From Wurfbainia villosa (lineage: Eukaryota; Streptophyta; Magnoliopsida; Zingiberales; Zingiberaceae): DNA of 64,000 nt. The stretch covers positions 24,562,314 through 24,626,313 of the forward strand of contig CM046001.1 in the NCBI GenBank assembly GCA_025175895.1, in the 5' to 3' direction. The first letter of the stretch is position 1. Every line of letters starts with the position of its first letter. The notes beneath the pieces are model-generated. The model was not told where the DNA came from. It did no database searches and was given only the letters and a program-made list of their open reading frames with translations. The position numbers and the translations under genes were made by a program. This document shows, one piece after another, positions 11,756 through 22,736 of this stretch.

Positions 11756-12650
11756 CATGTTAGGTTAGGACATATAAGATAAGAACGAATGAATCAGTTA
11801 GCTAGAGAGGGCTTGTTGGGCTCTCGGGCTAAGATTAACTTGTCTATATGTGAGCATTATTTTGTTAGAAAAGTAATTAGAAAACCGTTTGGTAAGGCTA
11901 TTAGGGTTGATTCTCCATTGCAATTAATTCATTCGGATATTTATGGTCCAATGAATGTGAAGGCTAGGCATGTGGGTTCCTATTTCATTACATTTATAGA
12001 TGATTTCACTCAGTTCGGTCATGTCTATTTGATTTCTCATAAATATGAAGTATTGGATTGCTTCATTCGTTATATGAACGAAATTGATAATCAAATGAAA
12101 TGTGAAGTTAAGACTTTATGCACTGACCATGGAGGGAAATATTTGTCTGGTTTGTTTAAGACAATATGTAATGATAAGGGGATTATTAGATAGCTAACAA
12201 TCCTAAGAACTCCACAGCAAAATGGAATTGCTAAAAGAAGAAATAGAGCTCTTCTTGAAATGCTTAGGTCTATGAAGGCACACGCTAATTTGCCGATCTC
12301 CTATTGGAGTGATGCATTATTAGCAACGATCTATATACTTAACAAAATGTCTCCAAAATCAATTCCATCTACCCCATATAAATGCTAGACAGGCAACAAA
12401 TCAGATTTGAGTAATCTGAGACTCTGGGGATCAACTGCCTATGTTCATGATAGTTCTCATAAGTATGGAAAACTAGGACCTAGAGGTAAGAAATGTATCT
12501 TTATAAGATATTATGATACCTTTAAAGGTTATGCTTTTATAGGTGAGAAACAAGATGGAACCATCTCCAAAATCAAGTCGAGAGATTCTACTTTTTTCGA
12601 AACTGAGTTCCTAGCTAGAGGTGAGGTTGATAAGACAATTCCTTTATTTG
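11756..12650 (+). pseudogene. int: Element D integrase remnant
   Basis: The pre-integrase zinc region is damaged (RLGHI followed by a stop, then ICEHYFV where CxxC is expected). The core shows HSDIYGP and CTDHGGKY, the first two acidic positions of DD35E. A stop near 12192 follows, and the third position is altered (NGIAKRR where NGxxER is usual). The C-terminal part at 12407-12650 includes LRLWGSTAYVHD. Confidence 0.8.
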
Positions 12651-14402
12651 AGGAGGATGAGAGGTTATCAACTAAAGAGGTATCAAAAGGGATGCCTGAG
12701 CCTAGTCAACCGAGTGGGAGTATTTTGCCTAGTCATGAGTTGACTTCTCAATGGCATAACTTACGAAGAAGTGTTCATAAGATCAAACCTAAGAAGAGGT
12801 TTGATATTGAGAATGAGGCAATGATGACACTCCCATACGATGAAGAACCTCAATATGTTGAGAAAGCTTTGGGATATAGAGTTAGAGAAAAGTGAAAAGA
12901 TGCAATGGTAGAAGAGATGGAGTTTATGAAAATAAACAAAGTTTGGGATTTAGTTGATTATTCTCTTGGCCGAAAGACCATTGGGAATAAGCGGATTCTT
13001 AAAATAAAGAGGAAAGTAGATGGATCAATTAATAGATATAAAGCTCGTTTAGTTGCAAAAGAATTTACCCAACTGGAGGATATGACTATGAAGAGATATT
13101 TCTCCTATAGTGAAGTTTGTATTGATACGAATTATTTTGGCTTTAGTAGAGCATTATGACTTGGAGCATCAGATGGATGTAGAAAACTACTTTCCTTAAT
13201 GGTGAGCTCAATGAGGAAATTTATATGGATTAGTCAGAAGGTTTCATTGTTGAAGGTCAAAATGAGAAAGTATATAGACTTAAAAAGTCTATATATGGGT
13301 TAAAGCAAACATCAAGATAATGGAACATAAGAATTAACGAAGTCATTTTATCTTATGGTTTCGAAATAATCAATGAGAATCATTGTGTTTTCCTGAAAAA
13401 GAAAAAAAGGAAAGTATGTCACTTTATCATTATATGTTAATGATTTGTTGATAGCAAGAAATGACACAGGGTTTGTGATAGAAGTTAAAGAGTGACTTTT
13501 ATCACAATTTGATATAATAGATATGGGAGAAGCTGAATACATCTTAGGTGTTAAGATCATGAGAGATCGATCTAAGAAACTTTTGGATTTGTCTCAAGAG
13601 TCTTATATAAATAAGATGTTACGATATTTCAGCATGTCTGATTGCAACAGTGAATAGACACCTATTGTGAAAGATACTGTTCTGAGCAAGAATATAAGTC
13701 TTAACTCTTGAGGAAATAACTGAGATGAATAAAAGACCATATAACAGTACTATTGATAGTTTGATGTACACTATATTATATACTCATCTCGATATCAACT
13801 ATACTATTGGCTTTGTTAATCGGTTCCAATCGAACCTAGGACCTAGAAACTGGAAAGTGATGAAGAGGATATTCAAATATCTAAAAGCAACAATAGATTT
13901 TTGTCACTGTTTTCAAGGATCATATATGAGTCTGAAAGGCTATTCAGATGCAGATTGGATTGGGAACCTGAATGATAGAAAATCCACATCAGGCTATGCA
14001 TTCTTGCTGAATGGTGGTGGCATCTCCTGGAACAGCAAGAAATAAGCTTGTGTAACCTTGTCAACTATGGAAGCTAAATATGTGACATGTTCAGCAGTTG
14101 TGCAAGTAGTCTGGTTAAGATGGTTTCTGAAGCATCTGAAGATTGCTGAGGACAGTGGGAGTCCGGTTACTATCTATTATGATAGTCAAACTGCTATAGC
14201 TTTTTCAAAGGATTTTAAATATCACAACAAGGGCAAGCACATAGCTATAAAGTAAAACTTTGTGAGGGATATTGTTGCTAAGAAGAAGGTGATTCTTGAG
14301 TATATCCCTACACATATTATGCTTGCACATTCTTTCACTAAGCCAATGACTAGGGAGTCATTTTATGAACATGTAAAGTCTCTGGGACTTCGGAGAATGT
14401 AA
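12651..14402 (+). pseudogene. pol: Element D reverse transcriptase and RNase H remnant
   Basis: RT pieces include ALGYRVRE, NRYKARLVAKEFTQ, a damaged palm around 13160-13230, and YVND at about 13430 where YVDD is expected. RNase H begins near 13930 (GYSDADWIGNLNDRKSTSGY) and continues with DSQTAIA. The sequence ends with KSLGLRRM and TAA at 14400, a typical copia C-terminus. Stops at 14043 and elsewhere and frame changes make it non-functional. Confidence 0.85.
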
Positions 14403-14526
14403 TAATATTGTAATGACAATCAGATATTGTAATTTAATTATATGAAATGTCATAATTTATTCAGTTTATGTGTTATATTACATTCTAAAAAGATCTTGGT
14501 GAGCATGTTGCCAGGTTGTGATTGCT
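14403..14526 (+). other. 3' flank of element D before element E
   Basis: AT-rich sequence following the element D stop codon, probably its 3' untranslated region or LTR. It is cut by element E. The other side of the cut is 22063 onward, and TTGCT at 14522-14526 pairs with TTGGT at 22063-22067 as a near-perfect target duplication. Confidence 0.6.
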
Positions 14527-16155
14527 TGATGCACGCGAGCACGACCTCAAATCTCCGACGAGAATCGCCAAGGACTCGAAGAGCGCGCTCGTGCTCAACG
14601 CTCGCAAGTGCACGATTGTCATCAAGTAATAATTTATGTGTCGATCCCATAGAGACTATGATACGAGTACCGTTTGTCCAGTGAATTCTATTTGTTTAGA
14701 GTAAATCTCTTGCGAGTCAGGTGTGTGAGGTCGACGATAGTCCTGGCTCAGTTACGATGTCACTTGGAGAAAGCAAAGGTGGGCTCAAAGTTCCTTAAAG
14801 GATTCTAGGGGTTCAATTTCACTTGTACATTATTGAATATGTTATCAATTTAATGCTCCTAGGATCTTAGGTTATGATCTTGCGGGAGGATCATCGTATG
14901 TTGTCCCGATGAAATTTTGCTTCTACCAGAAACTACCTATTCCTAACAAAGTTTTCCTTTCGAATCATCAGAGCTCAGGGGGTTGATATTTTTGGGAGCC
15001 CCCTGTCACTTGGGTCCCTCAACTCTTCTAGAGTTGATGTCTCCTACTTTGGGCCTTCTGGTAGAATAGGTTTTGGGGTACGAGGATGTCCTAGTTATCC
15101 CTATAAAGAGATGGATCATATTTCATATCCTACTCTATTATATTCTACTTTCTATGGTTATGGGAGGGAGGATGACCGCGAGGTTCCTCCTTGGTTCTCT
15201 TAGATTTTTGATACAAAGGCTTTCCTCCCTTGTATCGGCTATGTGTAGTAGAAGTAGAATCAAAACACAACTTTCACGGATCTCAACTGCCTAAATTGCA
15301 AATATATATTCAAGAGCAGAGAATAAACATTTAAACTGGCATATCCAACATACACAAGCTACTCCCTAATCCTAGAATCGAAGTATCTACTCCATGAGTA
15401 AAGGAGAATAAACACAAGATATCTTAATGTAAATCATTACAATGCAAATAGAGTTTAGAATAATGGCAGTACTCTCTGTTCAATTTGTTGTTGTGTCTTG
15501 GTCGTTCTACGAGGCATTGGGGCATTGATTCAGATCTTCGAGTCGCTTCCTCTCTCTCCGTTGCGAACCTTAAGTCCTTCTTAGGATACCTTCTTATCTT
15601 CCCAGCCGTCGAGCCTCCTCCTCGAGGTTTGGGAGCCCTAGGGCAGCTCCCTCCGTGATCCCCAACCTCTTAGATGAGTTTCCTATATATAGAGGTGGCT
15701 CTGCCTTTCCATGAATTCTTGAAAAACCCTATTTCCTCGAATTTGTGGCGCCGCCACATGGTCGTGTGAAATTCACACGGTCGGGCTGTGTGCAAGGCTG
15801 GAAACGACTGAAATCTAGGCTAAAAATTGGGCTGGAAAAAACACATGGGCGTGTTAATTTAACATGACCAATCGTATGTCAATCTGGAGCCTCCGTTTTG
15901 ATCTGTTTCACTTCAGAAATATGCTCATGTCTTGGGACACAGCCAGAACGTGTTCCCTAAAGTTTGTGCTTCATAAAATGCTCCATTTTGCTCCAAAAAT
16001 AATGTCCTACATATAAAAATAACAAAAGTAGATCTCCGAAATAGAAAATAGTAAATGAATGCAAAACAAGAGAAAATATACATGAAACAAGTATAGAATG
16101 CAATGAGATGTGTACTAAAACTACTCCTAAAACCCTATATGATTTGCACACATCA
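14527..16155 (-). repeat. Element E LTR, left copy (3' LTR on minus strand)
   Basis: 1629 bp, TGATG to CATCA, homologous over its full length to 20436-22062. It contains a TATATATA box at about 15684 (usable on the minus strand) and CACACGGTCG / GGTCGTGTG half-palindromes around 15755-15790. Confidence 0.92.
15684..15691 (-). promoter_or_regulatory. TATA box in element E LTR
   Basis: TATATATA, conserved in the right LTR (about 21592) and, shortened, in the 7760-8653 fragment. Its position within the LTR suits a promoter for minus-strand transcription. Confidence 0.5.
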
Positions 16156-17055
16156 AAATCCCTCAGACTTAGATCTTTACTTGTCCTTAAGCAAACCTCA
16201 GTGCCATGAAATTTAAAAGCATTGTTCCCATACTTAGCAGGTTAACTAAAATTATCCAGTGGTACTTTCAATCAAAGCAAATAGATATGTTCTAAAAGTT
16301 CGCTAGGTTAGCTTTACGTGCATGTACTGAGAGAATTTCCTAAGGGATACATATTCTATGGTGAGTTAAGCCGTCATCCTATAACTTTCCTAGGATCTCC
16401 GGCTTTTAGGCACTTACCTGCTCTAAGAGAGGGTCATTCCCTAGAATCAGCATAAAGTCTCAAAAGCATGCTCAGTATTGAGAGAAATTGGTAGGTGTTT
16501 CCCCAGTAACCTAACTCGGTCTCAAAGAGACATCTAGTCATTTCTACCCACGACAACTATTTTTTTAACTCTCATTTTTCTCTCCTTTTTTTATTTCTTT
16601 TTCTTTTTCTATTTTTTTATTTTTATTTTATTTTATCATCTTCACTAGCATTCTGATTTTTCTGAATGGGTTTACACAATCCAAGCATCTCCAGTAACTA
16701 AAATGCTAAATTTAGAGTCACATATGGATTCCAAAGTACTAGACTACTAGGATGAATTATAACTATGTATGTACTAGATTCTCCCTTTCAGAATATTCGA
16801 TGAGTGTAAGTGAAAATAAAAGCTAACATGTGAAAATCTAGAACATCCATCAAAGCATCTAAAAATAAAGTGCCAAAGGATAAATGAAATTAAACAAACT
16901 CTGGCATGGAAACATATCTTAGAGATTTTTTTTTTTGAAAACATCACTGAGGCAGCTTAAAGTGACAACAACTAAGTGCTAAAAGGAGCCTAAATACTAT
17001 ATGTATGAGCAAATAAATGCAAATGATCTAGCAGAATAAAAACTAAACTTAGATG
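16156..17055 (-). other. Element E 3' untranslated region
   Basis: Lies between the ORF2-like pseudogene and the left LTR. No coding signal. It holds a pyrimidine-rich run at 16558-16645. No strong polypurine tract touches the LTR; on the minus strand only TCTGAGGGATTTT precedes it. Confidence 0.6.
16558..16645. repeat. T-rich pyrimidine tract
   Basis: Low-complexity TTTTT/TTTCT run, read as an A/G-rich tract on the minus strand, within the 3' untranslated part of element E. Confidence 0.85.
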
Positions 17056-18520
17056 TCAAGAAACTAAAGTTGGCAAAAGAATAAAGCAAAATGTAGATCT
17101 CCCCCAGACTGAAATAGCAATTGTACCTCTAGCGTGGGGGTCGAGGTGGGAAGTTTGGCAATCTTGGCATGTCGATCTCCTGGGAGAATCGTGTGCTAAG
17201 CCACTGGTGCCACATGTACATGTGGTCAATTTGGAAACTAGTGGATGCAACAGCTGCTCTGTGCTCTTCCTCCCTGGCCTACTGTGATCATGAATCTCGC
17301 ATGAACTGCTAAACCTCCTAGTGGTAGGCGGCTTCCTTCTGAAAATAGTGTTGGGCCTGGCCGTAGAACTCCTCAGTCCTATGGAAGTGGTCCCGTAAGC
17401 CCTAAAACTCAGTCTGCATGTATGTGATCTTCTCCTCCCATCGTTGTCCTTGTGTCTGCTGCTCTGTGAAGATGTCATCAAGGCGTGAACAGAACTCTGA
17501 GAAGTCATAAGCAGACGATCCTGTATCCTGCTCAAAAGAATGAAAGGTATGTGATGCAGGGGTAGGATCAGGGCATGGACTGCGAGGGCTCCTATACATG
17601 GGTGGACTCGAGGGTGAGTGATGTGAAGGTGGTGAAGGGGGTGCATAGGCAGAGGGTCCCTCGTGTGGTGGGGACTCAACTGCCTCATTCCAACTGCTAA
17701 TTGGCATGGTTGGTGATGGTGGTACGATTGGTATCGAGGAGCCCAAGGGGTGGCAAGTTCTTCCTTACAAAACAAAAGTAATTACCCTCTCTCACTACCA
17801 TCTTCATTGTCATGCATGCACCTAGGTCTATGCTAGGGCTTCCCTCTACTCTATCCAAATCTTTACAATTATACCCCATGCTATTGCAAATATGAGTAAT
17901 CAATCCCCCCAAAATAATTTCCCCTTTTTGTGATTTGCCCACCTTAACAAAATGCCTAATAAAATGGGATCCTACATCTATACTATTATCCCCTTGCAAC
18001 ATGCTCCAAAGATATAATAACTCACTCACTCTCATCAATCCATCACTCTCTCCCCTTCCAAAAATCATGCTAACCATGAAACGATGGATGCACCTAAAAA
18101 TAGGATTCTATAGTCAGGATGCTTTGGCTCTAGAAGAGTCGTGAGAAGTCTCTCCAGTTAATTTATTCCAAAATATTCTTCCATTAAAATCATTAGGTGT
18201 TCTTCTATCTTCCCCACTAGGTAATCCAAAGCAAAGATTCCATTGGTGTAATGTCCATTCATGCTCTATGTTGAACAACTTAAATGTTATCTTCCCATCT
18301 ACACTATCCCTTCCCGATAAAATCTCCACCTCCACCGAGCTAAAAAATTCAAGCACAACCCTAGGGTAGGTTGGGCATCTAATCCCCCTTAACTCTTCCC
18401 ATCCTACAACGTGGAATAACCACTGCACATCATTTAATAAACCTAGGGTTTTTAAAAGGGGTTCATCAATATACCTAGATGCTACTTTTTTCAAGCAGAG
18501 AGCATATTAAATCTATCTTT
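17056..18520 (-). pseudogene. Element E ORF2-like protein (Athila ORF / plant transposon protein domain)
   Basis: Read on the minus strand. It opens with LKKVASRYIDEPLL, then GWEELRGIRCPTYPRVVLEF and HEWTLHQWNLCFGLPSGE, which resemble the domain in Athila-type plant retrotransposon ORFs of unknown function. A stop lies near 18114; the same frame resumes at 18077 with GRGESDGLMRVSELLYLW and HFIRHFVKVGKSQKG. A frame change near 17750 leads into a proline/serine-rich segment and a region likely to form a coiled coil (RLDDIFTEQQTQGQRWEEK). The role of this protein is not known; in Athila relatives an ORF after pol has been called env-like, which I cannot confirm here. Confidence 0.72.
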
Positions 18521-18737
18521 ATGTGTATCATCTCGAAATATTATGCCTAGAGGAGTGTTACCTTCCTCCGGTTCTTGTTGGGCGTTTCTTCCCCTCGACC
18601 TTAGCCTTGAAAAAGCAACCCTTGTTGCAATGTACTTTGTCCTCTTCATTGTCCTCTCTCAAATGCTTCTTGAAAGTTAGAGATGGTTGTTTGGAGGTTG
18701 GAGACAAGGGAAATCAAGACTTAGGGAAAGGGATTTG

Positions 18738-18985
18738 AATCACACGACTGATTTGGGGCAACCACACGGTTCACGCCCCTTTTAAAGGGGCGCGACACGG
18801 TCGTGTGGAATCCACACGGCCTGCCATGTGCAGCTCTGTTCTGGGCACTCGAGAAATGTCCAAAAATAGGCACTCCAGGAGAAATCCAGAGTCGCACACG
18901 GTCCGAGACTTACTACATGCCCTACCGTGTGCTCCTCCACCTGTTGGGCACGACCGTGTGAAATTCACACGGGCGCCCGTGCTTC
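18738..18985. repeat. Cluster of CACACGG/CCGTGTG palindromic motifs inside element E
   Basis: Between the gag remnant and ORF2 lie several copies of CACACGG and its reverse complement CCGTGTG, some facing each other (for example ACACGGTCGTGTGG near 18795 and CGACCGTGTG ... CACACGGG near 18950-18972). The same motifs occur in the LTRs of this family. Confidence 0.75.
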
Positions 18986-19214
18986 CTTCTAGGATTCTTA
19001 AAAATCTCTCTTCTACCTAGGGAAAATTCTATATGCAACTAAACACTTATAATGACAATAATGGACCAAATTTAAAGCCTAAACTAGCTTGGGTTGCCTC
19101 CCAAGAAGCACTTATTTAAGGTCTTTAGCTTAACCATACTCCTATGTTTTAGCTTGGCTCCAGTGGCCCAAGGAGATCTTTCTTCCTCCCTTCCTTGATG
19201 CATTTGAATTTTGC

Positions 19215-20160
19215 TCATGGGGAAGCAAGATATTTGCTCACTTTATGCCTCTTTCCTTGTGGTCCTCCATCACCATATCTCTTAAATCTTCCTTGTGGAG
19301 GGGCGAGATACTTATTAGTTGTCTTCCTTGGCTCGAGATTGAACATACTTATCTTCAAAGAATCATCAGGAGTTTGATCATAATATTTCATTTCATCCAT
19401 ATGTTGTAAATAATGTAACTCACCACAAATATCTTCACCAAAAGCTTGATTAGCAGATTCTATTATGTCAAATGAAATTTTATCAGTTCTAATCACTAAA
19501 AGGGCTTCATTATTGGTAACTAAAGTATCGGTGAGGGTTAAGGCAGACTCTTCTAGGTCCTTGAGGTTAGGAGGTATTTTAATTGAAGCAATGCACTCCT
19601 CGATTAAAGTATTAACTATATAATCCTCAAGTTCTCCTTCTAGTGGTGATTGAATGGATTGTCCTTCTTCACTTCCTACATCATCTATGTCTTCCTCATC
19701 CATTCGTTCGAAGAGAGTCTCCACCATATTAGGTGGAATCCAATCATCAAAGCCACCTTTTAGTCATTTGGATTCTTCTTCTGCTAGATGTCGTTGCATA
19801 AATTACGTGAATTGTTGACTATACTCCTCGTATTGCCTAGTAAAATTGTCTAGAAAGACTTCTAAGTCGGACTTTTGTGATGGATAAATTTGCATGGTGA
19901 TTCATAACTCTCGTTCTTACTTGGGAAACAATATTGAGGGTTTAAGTAGCTAGGGTCATAACTATATGAATAGGAATCATCTTGTGGCCACTAATTATAA
20001 TTGTAGGTGACATCTTCTTGTTCAAATTGTGAAGGTCCAAATATATCCAGGCAATTGTTAATGGTATGTCATTGTTCTCCACAATGCTCACAATAAATGT
20101 TACCAAAACTCACAACATTAAATTGATCATAATCATGAGTTAAAGCATGCATCGTTATAT
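19215..20160 (-). pseudogene. gag: Element E gag C-terminal remnant
   Basis: Read on the minus strand. A zinc knuckle is visible at about 20051-20095 as YCEHCGEQ-stop-HTINNC, i.e. C-x2-C-x4-H-x4-C with a stop inside. It is followed by a Tyr/Ser/Asn-rich stretch (SYSYSYDPSYLNPQY) like the Athila gag tail. After more stops, an open 170-codon acidic segment (19215-19727) begins MVETLFERMDEEDIDDVG. I find no protease motif after it. The assignment rests on the knuckle, the composition and the position after the primer site. Confidence 0.6.
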
Positions 20161-20410
20161 ACAGGAAAATATAGATAAGGAAAGGAGCAATAGTGTCTCG
20201 TCAAGAGACTAAAAAAATAATAAAATAAAGGAAAACAAGTGCTAAGAAAATAACTGAAAAGAAAAATGACTAGAAAATAACTAAAGCTAGAAGAAAAATT
20301 AAAATTTGAATTAGAACTAAATTAAACTGGAAGTTAACAGAGACTAGGGAAATATTCCTAAATTAAGTTCGATCAAAAATATCCACTTTTAATCCGATAT
20401 CGAATATACA

Positions 20411-20429
20411 ATCCCCAGCAACGGTGCTA
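20411..20429 (-). other. Primer binding site, element E (tRNA-Asp type)
   Basis: On the minus strand the bases read TAGCACCGTTGCTGGGGAT, six bases inside the right LTR. This matches the Athila/Tat tRNA-Asp primer site (TGGCGCCGTTGCCGGGGA) except for a few transitions, as expected in an old methylated copy. It fixes the element orientation. Confidence 0.82.
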
Positions 20430-20435
20430 AAAACT

Positions 20436-22062
20436 TGATGCATACGAGCATGACCTCAAATCTCCGATGAGAATCGCCAAGGACTAGGTGCACGCTCGCG
20501 CTCAATGCCCACAAGTGCACGGTTGTCGTCAAATAATAATTTATGTATCGATCCCACATAGACTGTGATACAAGTACCGTTTATCCAGCGAATTCTATTT
20601 GTTCGGAGTAAATATCTTACGAGTCAGGTGTATGAGGTCGACGACAATCTTGACTCAGTTATGGTGTCACTTGGAGAAAGTGAATGTGGGTTCAAAGTTC
20701 CTTAAAGGATTCTAGGGGTTCGGTTTCACTTGTGCATTGTTGAATATGCTATCAATTTAATGCTCCTAGGATCTTAGGTTATGATCTTGTGGGAGGATCA
20801 TCATATGTTGTCACAATGAACTTTTGCTTCTACCGAAAACTATCTATTCCTAACCAAGTTTCCCTTTTGAATCGTCAGAGCTCAAGGGGTTGATATCTTT
20901 GGGAGCCCCCTGTCACTGGGATCCCTCAACCCTTCTAGAGTTGATATCTCCTACTTTGGGTATTCTGCTAGAATAGGTTCTTGGGGTACGAGGATGTCCT
21001 AGTTATCTCTATGAAGAGATGGATCATATTTCATATCCTACTCTATCATATTCTACCTTCTATGGTTATGGGAGAGAGGATGACCGCGAGGTTCCTCCTT
21101 GGTTCTCCTAGATTTTTGATACAAAGGCTTTCCACCCTTGTATCGGCTATGTGAAGTAGAAGTAGAATCAAAACACAACTTTCACGGATCTCAATAACCT
21201 AAATTGCAAATATATATTCAAGAGCAGAGAATAAACATTTAAACTAGCATATCCAACATACACAAGCTGCTCCATAATCCTAGAATTGAAGTATCTACTC
21301 CATGAGTAAAGGAGAATAAACACAAGACATCTTAATGTAAATCATTACAATGCAAATAGAGTTTAGAATAATGGCAGTACTCTCTGTTCAATATGTTGTT
21401 GTGTCATGGCCGTTCTCCGAGGCATTGGAGCATTGATTCGTGTCTTCGAGCCACTTCCTCTCTCCCCGTTGCGAGCCTCTAGTGCTTCTTAGGGCACCTT
21501 CTTGTCGTCCCAGTCGTTGGGCCTCCTCCTCGAGGTTTGGGAGCCCTAGGGCAGCTCCCTCTGTCATCCCCAACCTCTTAGATGAGTTTCCTATATATAG
21601 AGGTTGCTCCGGCTTTCCATGAATGCTCAAAAAACCCTATTTCCTCGAATTTGTGGTGCCGCCACACGATCGTGTGAAATTCACACTGGTGGGCCATGTG
21701 CAAGGCAGGAAATGGCTGAAATCTAGGCTGGAAATTGAATTGGAAAAACACATGGTCGTGCTAATTTAACATGGCTGACTGTGTGTCATTCTGGAGCCTC
21801 CATTTTGATCCGTTTCACTTCAGAAACATGCCCGTGTCTTGGGACACGACCAGAGCGTGTTCCCTAAAGTTCGTGCTTCATAAAATGCTCCATTTTGCTC
21901 TAAAATTGACGCCCTACACATAAAAATAACAAAAGCAAATCTCTGAACTAGAAAATAGTAAATGAATGCAAAACAAGGGAGAATATGCATGAAACAAGTA
22001 TATAATGCAATGAAATGTGTGCTAAAGTTACTCCTAAAACCCTATATGATTTGCACACATCA
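20436..22062 (-). repeat. Element E LTR, right copy (5' LTR on minus strand)
   Basis: 1627 bp, TGATG to CATCA, paired with 14527-16155. It is followed by the duplicated target TTGGT. Confidence 0.92.
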
Positions 22063-22736
22063 TTGGTCCTCTCACATGGGCAATCATCTCTATTTATTAA
22101 GTACGAATAGAGGTAAGAGCATTGCTTATAGGATAGCTTGTGAAGTTATATGTATATAGATTCATATCTGTAAGTTGGGGTCGCCTTGATATTTGTATCA
22201 AGATGATATCATTTGTAGATTTATGATCAAAGTAAATGCACCCATCATTTTCTATTCCTGTTTTGGAGCCAGATTAGAATTTGTGTTGAATTCTGGATTA
22301 GGCATTGAGAATGTCTAGATCGAAATCTGTATGATGTTAATTTGAGAAAAACATGCACTCTTTATTAGTAAAAAGAATAGCATCGTAACATGTGGTTTAT
22401 ACCACATGTGCTTTGATGATAATAAAGGTAGTAAGAGAATGGATCCCTGCTTCTCTACTTTGAGATTATATGTTAATCTTAATATTTGTCCTGAGTGACT
22501 ATTTAATTGTCTACTTGAAGGTTTAATCAGGGTCTGTTACTTTTAGCATGTAAACCTATTGTCTTTGTGTGATTCGATCTATGGAACATGACTAGGAAAG
22601 TGACTAATTAAAATGAATGGATTCAAACTAATAAATAAGATTAAATAGATTTATATCTTTTGAAAATTATTCATCGGTCGACCCATTTTTGTTATGTACA
22701 GAAATGAATTATGAATATTGAAAATATAGAACATGT
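22063..22736. other. Flank between element E and solo LTR F1
   Basis: AT-rich, no gene. It is the continuation of 14403-14526 once element E is removed, so it is probably 3' LTR or untranslated sequence of element D. No LTR boundary is recognisable. Confidence 0.5.

Larger units (their letters stand above)
10411..14402 (+). mobile_element. Copia element D, decayed internal region
   Basis: Gag-PR-INT-RT-RNase H in copia order, from a family clearly different from A, B and G in sequence. Nearly every domain carries stops. No TG...CA LTR pair, PBS or target duplication could be assigned, so only the coding core is bounded here. Elements E and F1 lie downstream inside what is probably its 3' flank. 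Confidence 0.85.
14527..22062 (-). mobile_element. Element E: non-autonomous Athila-like Ty3/gypsy element
   Basis: Two LTRs of 1629 and 1627 bp begin TGATG and end CATCA. The 5-bp duplications are TTGCT and TTGGT. On the minus strand, next to the right LTR, lies a primer site matching the tRNA-Asp type used by Athila and Tat elements. The 4.3-kb interior has a gag remnant with a zinc knuckle and a plant-transposon ORF, but no protease, RT, RNase H or integrase that I can detect. Pol has therefore been lost and mobilisation would have needed a partner. The two LTRs differ by about 10 percent over the first 200 bases, so the insertion is old. Confidence 0.87.

Noticed and set aside
17056..17775. 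239-codon minus-strand frame as a histidine/serine-rich protein
   Set aside because: It overlaps, in another frame, the ORF2 continuation that matches element homology (GPSAYAPPSPP and the coiled-coil segment). Composition is that of a shadow frame.
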